Shown here piece by piece: positions 1-8,651 of a stretch of 64,000 bases of DNA (its first letter is position 1; the number at the start of each line of letters is the position of its first letter). A program made the translations under genes and the position numbers. The notes beneath the pieces were generated by a model. The model ran no database searches. It was given only the letters and a program-made list of their open reading frames with translations, and was not told where the DNA came from. Where the stretch lies: contig NZ_JANHAU010000008.1 of assembly GCF_024464185.1 (NCBI RefSeq), positions 1 to 64,000 on the forward strand, in the 5' to 3' direction. The DNA comes from Haloarchaeobius salinus. Lineage in GTDB: Archaea > Halobacteriota > Halobacteria > Halobacteriales > Natrialbaceae.

Positions 1-73
1 CGAATTCGAGTGCGGGATATACCAGGGTGGAGGCCGCTCGACAGACCTGTGTTGCTTCGGCTGTCTCGACCAT
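1..73 (-). CDS. Possible start of a CDS running off the left edge
   Basis: An ATG at 73 on the minus strand opens a frame that stays open to the window edge (24 codons, beginning MVETAEATQV). An AGGA lies just upstream and could act as a ribosome-binding site. Nothing in so short a stretch identifies a family, so this could be chance. Confidence 0.3.
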   Translation of the reverse strand, partial: MVETAEATQVCRAASTLVYPALEF

Positions 74-229
74 TCCTGAGACTACGAGCTACAGCCTCAG
101 TTAGGTTCGGCAACTACTGTGAAGGGCGGGGAGGATGTCAACCGTAAGCGACAACGTCGGGGGTCTGTCAGATACCGAGAACGAGGCGGGGGTCAGGTGC
201 CGGGACGGTTCGGGAGTGTGTGGACCCGA

Positions 230-1435
230 TCAGTCGCCGGTCAGTGCGTCCTGGCTGGCGGCGCAGTTGTTCGGGCCGAGTTCGAGCTCGAAGGCCTCGT
301 CGTCGTCGGCCGACTGCTGGCCGAGGTTCGTCGCGATGATGTCCTGGTAGTTGGCCGGGCGGGGCGGCATATCGGCGAGGACGGTCTCGACGAAGTCCGC
401 CTCGTCCATCGTGAGCGCGTCCATCTCCTCGCGGAGCTGGCCGATGGGGGCGGTGTAGGTGCCGTCCTCGGCGGGCTCGGCCGCGTCGCTGAAGTGAGCG
501 CCGCCGACGAGCACGTCGTCGTCCTGCGTCAGCACCTTCGTCTGGAGCGTCTCGTAGAGCAGGCGTGCGGCGTCGGGTGCGCCCTCGTCGCCTTCCTCGA
601 GGTCCGGGCGTGCGACACTCTCGACGAACAGGCCGTCGCCGGTCGCGAGCAGGCTGTCGCCGAGCAGGTACGAGGTCATGCCGCTCGTGTGCCCGGGCGT
701 GTGGATGGTCTCGACGGTCGCATCGCCGACGGCGAACTCGTCGCCGTCCTCGGCGGAGACGAGCTCGTCGATGTAGGTGACGTCGCGCTGACGGGCGGCC
801 TCCGGGATGACACCGGTGACGCCCTCGTCGTCGAGTGCGCGGACGCCTGAGATGTGGTCGGCGTGGATGTGCGTGTCGAACGCGTAGGTCAGCTCGGCAC
901 CGAGCTCCGCGGCGTCGTCGAGGTAGCGGTCGGTGAACGCCCGGAGCGGGTCGACGACCGCCGCCTCGCCGTCGGAGACGAGCAGGTAGCCGAGACAGCC
1001 GCTCGAGGGACGCTGGTACTGGTAGAGCGTCCCGGGTCCGTCGTAGCGAGAGACCTCCACGCGCTCGTAGATGCGAGCCCAGCCGTTCATGCCGTCGACC
1101 AGGTGGACGACGTCACGGCCGTTCTCGGCGAGCTTGCTGGCGACGTACTCGCTCGCGCCGCCCTTCGCACAGAGGACGACCAGCGGCTCGCCCTCGGGGA
1201 CCTGCTCGAGGATGTCCTCCTCGAGCTCGTCCTCGAGGAAGTGGAAGTACGGGACGTTGGCGATCTCGACGTTCTCACCGTCGATGTGCCACTCGTCGAA
1301 GTCCCCGTTCATGCGGGCGTCGAGGATGGTGACGTCCTCGCCGGCGTCGATCTGCTCTTTCAGTCCGCTCGGTTCGATCTCGTCGACCTCGACAGCGGGT
1401 GTCGGGAAGTCGTCTGCATCCATGTTACACTCCAC
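230..1435 (-). CDS. Rhodanese/metallo-beta-lactamase fold protein (persulfide dioxygenase-like)
   Basis: A 401-residue cytosolic protein with two domains. The N-terminal half (about 15-130) is a rhodanese domain with its active-site cysteine at C89 in LCAKGG. The C-terminal half (about 135-370) is a metallo-beta-lactamase domain with the metal motif THIHADH (H189, H191, H194) and a later HTPGHTSG. In known families this pairing oxidises glutathione or protein persulfides to sulfite or moves sulfane sulfur. The next two genes on the same strand are a TauE/SafE exporter and a small membrane protein, which fits sulfite production followed by export. The ATG at 1435 is favoured because a TATA-like element lies about 22 nt upstream; an in-frame ATG at 1423 is the alternative. 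The exact substrate is inferred. Confidence 0.92.
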   Translation of the reverse strand: MECNMDADDFPTPAVEVDEIEPSGLKEQIDAGEDVTILDARMNGDFDEWHIDGENVEIANVPYFHFLEDELEEDILEQVPEGEPLVVLCAKGGASEYVASKLAENGRDVVHLVDGMNGWARIYERVEVSRYDGPGTLYQYQRPSSGCLGYLLVSDGEAAVVDPLRAFTDRYLDDAAELGAELTYAFDTHIHADHISGVRALDDEGVTGVIPEAARQRDVTYIDELVSAEDGDEFAVGDATVETIHTPGHTSGMTSYLLGDSLLATGDGLFVESVARPDLEEGDEGAPDAARLLYETLQTKVLTQDDDVLVGGAHFSDAAEPAEDGTYTAPIGQLREEMDALTMDEADFVETVLADMPPRPANYQDIIATNLGQQSADDDEAFELELGPNNCAASQDALTGD

Positions 1436-1452
1436 GGTTGGGGACTGGAGAC

Positions 1453-1494
1453 CTTATATCTTGTGAATACTGTGCAATACAGTGGATTGTATTC
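1453..1494 (-). promoter_or_regulatory. Promoter with nested inverted repeats upstream of the sulfur gene
   Basis: On the minus strand a TATA-like GATATAAGG (about 1453-1461) precedes the ATG at 1435 by roughly 22 nt, suggesting a leaderless transcript. Immediately upstream are two nested inverted repeats: ACTGT-N5-ACAGT (1469-1483) and GAATAC-N18-GTATTC (1465-1494). Their position against the promoter fits a binding site for a thiol- or sulfur-responsive regulator, which is inference. Confidence 0.5.
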
Positions 1495-1600
1495 CGGTGT
1501 GAACTCGAGAATACGGGGTTTTCGGGCAGTTTAGAGGCCACTATTGGAGATGAGGGCAGGAATAGAATTTCAATATTTGAGCAATACAGACGGGTGGCGG

Positions 1601-2641
1601 TCAGTCGCCGGCTGGTGCGGCGGGGCTGGACGCTGCCTCTTCCTTGCGCAGCTCGTGGATGGCGCTGTAGGTCACCGCACCGCTGACCAGGAGCGCAGCA
1701 CCGAGGATGATGACGAGGCTGACGGTGTCGAGGATGGGCATCTCGAGGACACCACCGATCTCGCGGACTGCGACCGCGATGGCACCGAGTAACAGCATGA
1801 CACCGAAGTACACCTTGATGTCGTCCTCGTTCACGAGACTCGTCGCAGCCGCACCGAGGCGCGCACCGAGGGCACTACCGGCGAGCAGCGGGACGACGAT
1901 GCTCAGGTCGACCGCGCCCGACTGCGCGTAGAGGAAGCTGCCGAGACCGCCCGAGAAGACGATCTCGAACAGGTCCGTCCCGACCGCGACGGGGACGGGG
2001 ACCCCGATGAGATAGAACAGCGCGGGCATCCGGATGAAGCCCCCACCGACGCCGAGGAACCCGGAGAGCAGCCCGGTGGCGAACGCCACGACAAGGATGA
2101 GCCAGAGCGAGACCCTGACGCCGCCTCGCAGCTTCATCATCGGCGGCACGCGGTAGGACTGGATCTTCTTCGCGATGTCGGGGATGTCGTCCGCATCGAT
2201 CTCGCCCTCCGCGTCGTGGTCGACGCCACCGCCACCACCGCCCTTCAGCGCCTCGCGCGTGACGAACACACCGATGCCGCCGAGCAGGAGGACGTAGGCG
2301 ACGCTGACGACCGTGCCGGCGAGCCCGATGTGCTGCAGGTACTCGAGCCCGACCTTCCCGACCTCGATGCCGGCCGTGGTGCCGGCGATCATCAGGATGC
2401 CGAGCTTGTAGTCGACCTGGCCGAGGTCTCGGTGTTTCAGGGTCGCGATGACCGAGGTCCCGAACACGAACGCCAGGCCGGACCCGACCGCGACGTTGGG
2501 CTCGTACCCCATCACAAGCAGCGCGGGCGTGACGAGGAACGACCCACCCATGCCGAAGAAGCCGAACAGGATGCCGATGAGCAGGCCGAAGCCGGTGAAC
2601 AGCAGGAGCAGGTCCACGCCCACTCCCATCAGCTCCATCAT
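1601..2641 (-). CDS. TauE/SafE family sulfite exporter
   Basis: A 346-residue integral membrane protein. Two halves each carry hydrophobic segments and the glycine-rich family signature (GFFGMGGSFLVTPALL near the N-terminus, GFLGVGGGFIRMPALF in the second half), joined by an acidic, glycine-rich cytosolic linker at about residues 140-165. TauE/SafE proteins export sulfite, sulfonates or related organosulfur anions. The start overlaps the end of the small membrane gene upstream by 4 nt, so the two are probably co-transcribed and coupled. The sulfur-oxidising gene downstream suggests sulfite as the substrate. Confidence 0.93.
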   Translation of the reverse strand: MMELMGVGVDLLLLFTGFGLLIGILFGFFGMGGSFLVTPALLVMGYEPNVAVGSGLAFVFGTSVIATLKHRDLGQVDYKLGILMIAGTTAGIEVGKVGLEYLQHIGLAGTVVSVAYVLLLGGIGVFVTREALKGGGGGGVDHDAEGEIDADDIPDIAKKIQSYRVPPMMKLRGGVRVSLWLILVVAFATGLLSGFLGVGGGFIRMPALFYLIGVPVPVAVGTDLFEIVFSGGLGSFLYAQSGAVDLSIVVPLLAGSALGARLGAAATSLVNEDDIKVYFGVMLLLGAIAVAVREIGGVLEMPILDTVSLVIILGAALLVSGAVTYSAIHELRKEEAASSPAAPAGD

Positions 2642-2847
2642 CGGTCAGCACCCCCGGTGGAGGCCGAGCAACGGCGTCGCAGCAGGTCCGCGACCTTGCA
2701 CTCGCCAGCGAGGACCCGGCGGACTGCACCGCCGACCAGGGACTCGAGTGCCCCGTAGCCGACGTACAGCAGGAGCGCCTCGAAGAGGACGATGCCGACG
2801 AGTGCCGCCGCGAGCGCGTTACCGCTGAGAGACTCAATACCTAGCAT
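2638..2847 (-). CDS. Small membrane protein (DUF7512-like)
   Basis: A 69-residue protein with one or two hydrophobic segments (about 8-40) followed by a basic tail with two cysteines (C50 and C60). It resembles the short DUF7512 proteins that accompany TauE/SafE exporters in haloarchaea. Its end overlaps the exporter start by 4 nt, indicating translational coupling. It may be an accessory subunit or stabiliser of the exporter; no activity can be assigned. It is the first gene of the exporter pair. Confidence 0.75.
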   Translation of the reverse strand: MLGIESLSGNALAAALVGIVLFEALLLYVGYGALESLVGGAVRRVLAGECKVADLLRRRCSASTGGADR

Positions 2848-3072
2848 CTCTACTCACCCATCCGAACGGTCTTGTGTGGATATTGGATTTCTGCACGGTA
2901 GCACGTAATCGAGGAGGGTAGATAACGGTTTTGGGATTACCGCACAATACTATATCGCCATAACCGACTCATACGTATGCATAAGTTATGGGTGGCTATA
3001 TCTGTCGACGGGCGGTAATGTCGGGCTGGGAGCGCCTCGAGTCGGTCCCGCACCGACAGTCACCGACCGGAG

Positions 3073-4125
3073 CTACGCCTCGAGGACCGACGCCAGCGCG
3101 TCCATCACGTGGTCGACCTTCTCGATCTCCGCGTTGTAGCCCATGTGCCCGACCCGGAGGATGTCGTCCGCGAGGTCGCCGAGTCCGGTCGAGAGGACGA
3201 CGTCGTGCTCGTCCGCGAGCTCCGCCTGAATCGCCTCGGCCCGCCCGGGAAGGTGCAGTGCGGTGACCGTCGGTGCGCTGCGTTCCTCGTCCGGGTACAG
3301 CTCGAGCTCGAGTTCGTTCGCGCGCTCGCGGCAGTGTGCGGCCACGCGCTCGTGACGCTCGTAGACGGACTCGAGACCCTCATCGAACAGCGACGTGAGC
3401 GATTCGTCGAGGGCTGCGACGTTCGCCACGAGGTGCGTGTAGGGGAACATCTCGCTCGTGTCACGCCAGGGGAGCAGGTTCGTGTACAGCGAGTCGGGGT
3501 CCCGTTCGGTCGCCACCTCCCACGCACGGTCGCTCACCGCGACCGTCGTCAGTCCCGGTGGCGAGCTGAACGCCTTCTGGGATGCCCCGAGGTTGATGTC
3601 GATGTGTTCGCTCGGTACCGGCGCTCCGCCGAGCGAGGAGACCGCGTCGACGACCGAGAGCACGCCGTGGTCGTCCAGCAGTTCGAGCACCGGTTCGATG
3701 TCGTTGAGGGTCCCGGTCGGGGTCTCGCAGTGGACCATCGTCGCGAGCTCGTACTCGCCGACTTCGAGCGCGGCCTCGACACCCGCCAGGTCGAGCGGGG
3801 CCGTGTACTCGGCACCGACGAGCGTCGGGTTCCCACCGTAGCTCTCGACGAAATCCGCGAAACCGTCGCCGTAGAGACCGTTCGAGATGCACAGCACGTC
3901 GTCACCGGGCGCGACGGTCGACGCGATAGCCGCCTCCAGCCCGAGGATCCCCTCGCCACCCATCACGATGACGTCGTCGTCGGTACCGTACACACGCCCG
4001 AGATTCTCGCAGACGCCGTCGTAGAGTTCGACGAACGCGTCCTCGACGTCCGGGTTCGGCATCGGGTCGCTCATCCGCTCACGCACCCGCGGCGGAACCG
4101 CCGTCGGGCCGGGTGTCATCTGCAT
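3073..4125 (-). CDS. Class V PLP aminotransferase (alanine-glyoxylate/serine-pyruvate type)
   Basis: A 350-residue cytosolic enzyme of the class V aminotransferase fold. The cofactor-binding lysine is K184 in GASQKAFSSPPG, and the aspartate contacting the pyridine nitrogen is D160 in VVDAVSSLGG. The start MQMTPGPTAV at 4125 is chosen because TPGPT is the normal family N-terminus; the frame extends 14 codons further with arginine-rich sequence unlike the family. Relatives transfer amino groups between alanine, serine or aspartate and glyoxylate or pyruvate. It is divergent from the HypE-like gene, with only 109 nt between them. The substrate is not predictable from sequence alone. Confidence 0.9.
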   Translation of the reverse strand: MQMTPGPTAVPPRVRERMSDPMPNPDVEDAFVELYDGVCENLGRVYGTDDDVIVMGGEGILGLEAAIASTVAPGDDVLCISNGLYGDGFADFVESYGGNPTLVGAEYTAPLDLAGVEAALEVGEYELATMVHCETPTGTLNDIEPVLELLDDHGVLSVVDAVSSLGGAPVPSEHIDINLGASQKAFSSPPGLTTVAVSDRAWEVATERDPDSLYTNLLPWRDTSEMFPYTHLVANVAALDESLTSLFDEGLESVYERHERVAAHCRERANELELELYPDEERSAPTVTALHLPGRAEAIQAELADEHDVVLSTGLGDLADDILRVGHMGYNAEIEKVDHVMDALASVLEA

Positions 4126-4234
4126 GGACCGATGTTCCCTCCGGCGGGGCTTAGCAGTGCGGGTCATCGGCGAGCCTGGTCAGCCATCGCCGGGGACGGG
4201 AAGGCACAAGGGCGCACCCCACACAGGAACAGCC

Positions 4235-5212
4235 ATGAGCAAACTCTCTCCAGACGCCCTTGAGCGATACATCTTCTCGCGCACTGGCGCGCCGAACGGG
4301 TCCCTCCTCGCCGGCCCCGGCTACGGGGAGGATGCAGCAGCCGTCGCGACCGACGGGTCGCCGATGGTCGTCAGCACCGACCCCATCTCCCTGGCCGCGG
4401 ACCGCATCGGCACGCTCGGCGTCGCGATCGCCAGCAACGACGTCGCCGCCTGCGGGGGGATACCGGAGTGGCTGGTCGCCACCATCTTCCTGCCGACGGC
4501 GGACGAGGGCCTGCTCGACGACGTGACCGCACAGCTGGACGCAGAGGCCAGGCGGCTCGGGATCTCCATCGTCGGTGGCCACACGGAGACGCTGGCCGCG
4601 CTCGAGCGACCACTCCTGTCGCTCACCTGTATGGGCCCCACCGACCGCTACGTCCCGACCTCCGGGGCCGAGCCCGGCGACGCGGTCGTACTCACGAAGG
4701 GGGCCGGAATCGAGGCGACCGCCGTGCTCGCGACCGACTTCCGGAGCGAGCTCGAAGCCGCAGGAGTCGACGCGGCGACACTCGAAAGCGCCGCCGATTT
4801 CTTCGACGACATCAGCGTCCTCCCCGAGTCGGCGGTGCTGGCCGCGACCGCGACCGCCATGCACGACCCCACCGAGGGCGGTGTCCTCAACGGCCTCGTC
4901 GAGCTGGCCTGTGCCGCCGAGGTCCGGATAGAGCTAGACCGCGAGGCGGTGCCCATCAGACCCGAGACGGCGGCCTGCTGTGCCGCGATGGACGTCGACC
5001 CGCTCCGCGTCCTCGGGTCGGGGGCGATGCTCGCGACCGTGCCGGGCGACGATGCCGAGCAGGTCGTCTCGACGCTCCACACCGAGGGTATCGACGCGAC
5101 GGTCGTGGCGACTGTCGACGACAGTCCCCAGACCGACGAGGCCGGCGTCGTCTTCGACGGAAGCCACTACACCGGGAGTGTGGACGACGAGATGTACGGA
5201 CTCTGGGAGTGA
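4235..5212 (+). CDS. AIR synthase-related protein, HypE-like
   Basis: A 325-residue protein with the PurM/HypE ATP-binding fold: an N-terminal glycine/acid loop (GPGYGEDAAAV, about 27-37), ASNDVAACGG, and the C-terminal half containing MHDPTEGGVLNGL. Hydrogenase HypE proteins end in a conserved cysteine that carries the cyanide precursor; this protein ends in YGLWE and lacks it. It is therefore more likely a HypE-related ATP-dependent enzyme of unknown substrate than a hydrogenase maturase, and no hydrogenase genes are in the window. The start at 4235 is the first ATG that preserves the family N-terminus. Confidence 0.87.
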   Translation: MSKLSPDALERYIFSRTGAPNGSLLAGPGYGEDAAAVATDGSPMVVSTDPISLAADRIGTLGVAIASNDVAACGGIPEWLVATIFLPTADEGLLDDVTAQLDAEARRLGISIVGGHTETLAALERPLLSLTCMGPTDRYVPTSGAEPGDAVVLTKGAGIEATAVLATDFRSELEAAGVDAATLESAADFFDDISVLPESAVLAATATAMHDPTEGGVLNGLVELACAAEVRIELDREAVPIRPETAACCAAMDVDPLRVLGSGAMLATVPGDDAEQVVSTLHTEGIDATVVATVDDSPQTDEAGVVFDGSHYTGSVDDEMYGLWE

Positions 5213-5308
5213 CCGGCCCCCTCCAGTCCGCCCCACGTCAGGCCAGTCCCCAGCGTCGTCGGTGAAAACGATTAGGGGGACGCCGAACGTAGCCACCCGT
5301 AACGAGCC

Positions 5309-6178
5309 ATGTACGATACGATACTCCTCCCGTTCGACGGAAGCGACAGCGCATCCGAGGTGCTGCACCACGCCGGTGAGATCGCCCACTGGGCCGACGC
5401 CACCATCCAGTTGCTCTACGTCGCCGACACGACACGCGACAGCGTCACCGTCATCGAGGGGCAGACCGTCGACGTGCTCGAACGGGAGGGCGAGGATATC
5501 GTCGAGGAGGGCGCAGAGATACTGGAGACGTTGGGAGTATCGTACGAGACCGATATCGTCCAGGGGAACCCGGCTCCGACGATCGCCGACTACGCCGAGC
5601 GGTACGACCAGGACCTCATCGTGATGCCGACCCACGGACGCGAGGGGCTCTCACGCTTCCTCGCCGGAAGCGTCTCCGAGAAGGTCGTCCGGCTCTCCCC
5701 GGTTCCCGTCCTCTCCGTCCGCATGCAGCCCGACGAATTGCTCGAGTTCCCCTACGAGAGCCTCCTCGTCCCGACGGACGGGAGCTCCGCCGCGGCGTAC
5801 GCCGCCGACCATCTCGTCGAACTCGCAGCGTCGCTCGATGCCACCCTCCACGTCCTCTCGGTCGTCGACGACTCCGCCCTCGGAGCCGACATCCGGTCGA
5901 CAGTCTCCGGAAGGGAGAGCGAACAGGCCGCTGACGACGCCATCGAGACAGTCGTCTCGGCGGCCGAGGACCGAGGACTGACGGACATCGTCACCACAGT
6001 CGAACACGGGCAGCCCGACGAGGGTATCCTCGACTACATCGAATCCAACGAGGTCCACGCCGTCGGGATGGGAACGACCGGTCGACGGGGGACGGACCGC
6101 ATCCTGCTCGGCAGCGTCGCCGAGAAGACCGTCCGCTCCGCACCGGTCCCCGTGATGACCGTCGCAGAACCGGAGTGA
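5309..6178 (+). CDS. Universal stress protein with two tandem UspA domains
   Basis: A 289-residue cytosolic protein made of two UspA domains (about 1-145 and 148-288). Each starts with a beta strand and the DGS motif (LLPFDGS, LLVPTDGS), and each carries the C-terminal nucleotide-binding loop (THGREGLSRFLAGS and GTTGRRGTDRILLGS). ATP-binding UspA proteins use this G-2X-G-9X-GS motif, so both domains probably bind nucleotide. It stands alone, 96 nt after the HypE-like gene on the same strand. The role is general stress response by family; no specific trigger can be read. Confidence 0.93.
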   Translation: MYDTILLPFDGSDSASEVLHHAGEIAHWADATIQLLYVADTTRDSVTVIEGQTVDVLEREGEDIVEEGAEILETLGVSYETDIVQGNPAPTIADYAERYDQDLIVMPTHGREGLSRFLAGSVSEKVVRLSPVPVLSVRMQPDELLEFPYESLLVPTDGSSAAAYAADHLVELAASLDATLHVLSVVDDSALGADIRSTVSGRESEQAADDAIETVVSAAEDRGLTDIVTTVEHGQPDEGILDYIESNEVHAVGMGTTGRRGTDRILLGSVAEKTVRSAPVPVMTVAEPE

Positions 6179-6386
6179 GAACGGTCCCCGACGACATCTG
6201 GGTGTCCGCTGGCGTCGTTTCCACGCGGCCGGACTGGCTCTCTGGAGCGGCGAGGAGCAGACGTATCGACACCGACCGAGTAGCCGCTGGTGCCGTCCGT
6301 CACGCTGCTTGCTGTGACTCTCGCTGGCGGGACCTGACACTGAACCGCTCGCCGAGTCCGCAACCCCTCCATTCTAGTTTAGATAC

Positions 6387-6508
6387 TATTCAAGTGGATG
6401 ACTAGCGGATTGCCCCCGACTGTTGAATATCACTGCACTTGTTGGGCATATTCAGGATAACTTCCCACCATACCGAAATCGTTAATTGAGAATCCGTTCA
6501 AGTCGACG
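6387..6508 (+). promoter_or_regulatory. Candidate arsR promoter and operator
   Basis: GTTAATTG at 6481-6488 is a TATA-like element about 27 nt before the arsR ATG at 6512, which suggests a leaderless transcript. The motif TTCAAGT[GC]GA occurs twice, at 6389-6398 and at 6497-6506; the second copy sits between TATA and start codon, where a repressor would block initiation. TTGAAT at 6423-6428 is the inverse half. ArsR-family autoregulation makes this plausible, but it is inference. Confidence 0.42.
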
Positions 6509-6511
6509 TCG

Positions 6512-6910
6512 ATGGCACAAGCTACAGGCCGACTGCGACGCTATCTCGACGACGAACTCGGGGAGTGTCGCAGCGAGGACGTCGAACGCCGGCTCGACGA
6601 ACTCGGCACGCTCGAAGCCGCAATCGGGACCGCGCAGGTGGATGCCGAACTCGATGTGCTCTCGGCACTCTCCAACGAGACACGATATACGCTCGTCCGC
6701 GTCCTCGTCGCCGCACGGGAGGAGCTCTGCGTCTGTGAACTGAATGCGGTCGTCGACGTGACCGAGAGCGGGCTCAGCCACGCGCTGTCGAAGCTCGTGG
6801 ATGCGGGACTGGTCGACGGTCGGAAAGACGGCCGGTGGAAGAAGTACCGTGCGACGAACCGGGCTGTTGCGCTCGTCACCGTCCTCGAGGGGAGCGTAGG
6901 CGATGAGTAG
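6512..6910 (+). CDS. arsR: ArsR-family metal(loid)-responsive repressor
   Basis: A 132-residue winged-helix protein. The HTH region covers about 47-110, with the ELCVCEL metal-binding box in the third helix (C73 and C75) and the recognition segment TESGLSHALSKLVDAG. This CXC box is the arsenite-sensing site of classical ArsR proteins. A 40-residue charged N-terminal extension precedes the domain. The stop overlaps the ACR3 gene by 8 nt, so repressor and pump form an operon. Expected role: releases the operator on binding As(III) or Sb(III). Confidence 0.9.
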   Translation: MAQATGRLRRYLDDELGECRSEDVERRLDELGTLEAAIGTAQVDAELDVLSALSNETRYTLVRVLVAAREELCVCELNAVVDVTESGLSHALSKLVDAGLVDGRKDGRWKKYRATNRAVALVTVLEGSVGDE

Positions 6911-8069
6911 CGTCGACGCCCACGAACACGGGCCGAACTGCGACTGTGAGAGCTGTGGTGACCCACGGTCGATGGACTTCCTCGATAAGTACCTCACCGT
7001 CTGGATCCTCGGTGCGATGGCCGCCGGCGTCGGACTCGGGTTCGTCGCCCCGTCGGTGACCCAGCCGATCCGGGACTTCCACCTCGTCGAGATCGGCCTC
7101 GTCGCGATGATGTATCCGCCACTCGCGAAGGCGGATTACTCACAGCTCCGCGCGGTGTTCAGCAACTGGCGCGTCCTCGGGTTGAGTCTCGTCCAGAACT
7201 GGTTGATCGGGCCGACGCTCATGTTCGGGCTCGCCGTGTTCTTCTTCAGCGGACTCGTCCCGGGCCTGCCCGCGCGTCCCGAGTTCTTCCTGGGACTCGT
7301 GTTCATCGGGATGGCCCGGTGTATCGCGATGGTCCTCGTCTGGAACGAACTCGCGGAGGGCTCGACGGAGTACGTCACCGGCCTGGTCGCGTTCAACAGC
7401 CTCTTCCAGATCGTCACCTACGGGGTGTACGTCTGGTTCTTCGGACTGTTCCTTCCGCCGCTGCTCGGTATGGAGACGCTCGTCGCGGGCATCGAGACGT
7501 TCAACGTGACGCCGATGCAGGTGTTCCAGGCCATCGTCATCTTCCTCGGCATCCCCTTCGTCGGCGGGTTCCTCACGCGGTACGTCGGTACCCGAACCAG
7601 GGGCGAGGAGTGGTACGAGGAGAAACTGGTCCCGAAGGTCGACCCGGTCACCCTCGTCGCGTTGCTGTTCACGGTCGTCGTCATGTTCGCCACACAGGGC
7701 GAGAACATCGTCGCCTCACCCGGTGACGCGCTCCTGATCGCCGTCCCGCTGACGATCTACTTCGTCGTGATGTTCCTCGTCAGCTTCGGGATGGGCAAGG
7801 GTATCGGTGCGGACTACTCGACCACGACGGCCATCGGCTTCACCGCCGCCTCGAACAACTTCGAACTCGCAATCGCGGTCGCCGTCGCGGTGTTCGGCGT
7901 CGGCTCCGGCGTCGCGTTCACGACCGTCGTCGGCCCACTCATCGAGGTCCCTGTCCTGTTGGCGCTGGTCAACGTGGCCCTGTACTTCCAGCGCAGGTTC
8001 GACTGGCGTGGTGCCACGACCGGACAGCTCAGCACGTCCCCCTCCAGCCCACCCGCTGAAGACGACTGA
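6903..8069 (+). CDS. acr3: ACR3-family arsenite efflux permease
   Basis: A 388-residue protein with about ten hydrophobic segments, matching the ACR3 branch of bile/arsenite/riboflavin transporters. The conserved transport cysteine is C140 in GMARCIAMVLVWN, and the conserved TM9 signature is present as TAASNNFELAIAVAV. It exports arsenite by antiport with protons. Residues 1-20 form an unusual His/Cys-rich tail containing HEHG and CDCESC, which could bind arsenite or a metal before transport. The overlap with arsR shows co-expression. Confidence 0.95.
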   Translation: MSSVDAHEHGPNCDCESCGDPRSMDFLDKYLTVWILGAMAAGVGLGFVAPSVTQPIRDFHLVEIGLVAMMYPPLAKADYSQLRAVFSNWRVLGLSLVQNWLIGPTLMFGLAVFFFSGLVPGLPARPEFFLGLVFIGMARCIAMVLVWNELAEGSTEYVTGLVAFNSLFQIVTYGVYVWFFGLFLPPLLGMETLVAGIETFNVTPMQVFQAIVIFLGIPFVGGFLTRYVGTRTRGEEWYEEKLVPKVDPVTLVALLFTVVVMFATQGENIVASPGDALLIAVPLTIYFVVMFLVSFGMGKGIGADYSTTTAIGFTAASNNFELAIAVAVAVFGVGSGVAFTTVVGPLIEVPVLLALVNVALYFQRRFDWRGATTGQLSTSPSSPPAEDD

Positions 8070-8268
8070 GGAGCGGATACCCGGTGGCGAGAAGCGAACC
8101 GAAGGTGGTCTTGAGACGATTTCGTCCGCTGGTTCAGCCGGTTGCGTCTCGAACCGACCGTACACTTTGAGGATTCGGGTTAACGACACGGGTTTCCGCT
8201 GGGTCCGTGAAGTATCTAGTCCATGTTCGTGCGAGCCGATGTCCCGACTGGACATGGTGGGACCACCC

Positions 8269-8604
8269 ATGAGCAACTCAGAACAGCGGATATCGACCGA
8301 GACTGCACTGGAGCTGCTGACCAAGAAGCAGCGACGGGAGATCCTCCGCCGGGTGGCTGACACACCCGACGGGACGACTCTCGACGAACTCACGCAGCAT
8401 CTACGAGGGACGGATCAACTGCAAGCAGACGGCAACGGTACCGTGCAACATCGAGGTATCGAACTCCACCACGTTCACCTGCCGAAGCTACAGGAGGCGA
8501 ACGTGATCGAGTACGACGCCGACCAGGGCACCGTGCATCGAGGCCGGGAGTTCCAAGACGTTCTCGCACTGCTTGCGGCCGTCGACGGTCACCCAGAGAA
8601 TTAA
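8269..8604 (+). CDS. DUF7344 winged-helix protein (cassette copy 1)
   Basis: A 111-residue protein with a winged-helix core: LLTKKQRREILRRVAD helix, DELTQHLRG, then the typical HHVHLPKLQEANVIEYD segment and a DQGTVHRG wing. This matches the haloarchaeal DUF7344 family of probable transcription regulators. The ATG at 8269 is preferred; an in-frame ATG at 8239 would add ten residues. It is convergent with the HalOD1 gene at 8652, the same arrangement as the second DUF7344 gene at 16007. Its DNA target is unknown. Confidence 0.75.
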   Translation: MSNSEQRISTETALELLTKKQRREILRRVADTPDGTTLDELTQHLRGTDQLQADGNGTVQHRGIELHHVHLPKLQEANVIEYDADQGTVHRGREFQDVLALLAAVDGHPEN

Positions 8605-8651
8605 ACGTCGGCTGTCTCCTGATCGCTCGTTCGCTCGAAGGGCCGCAGAAC

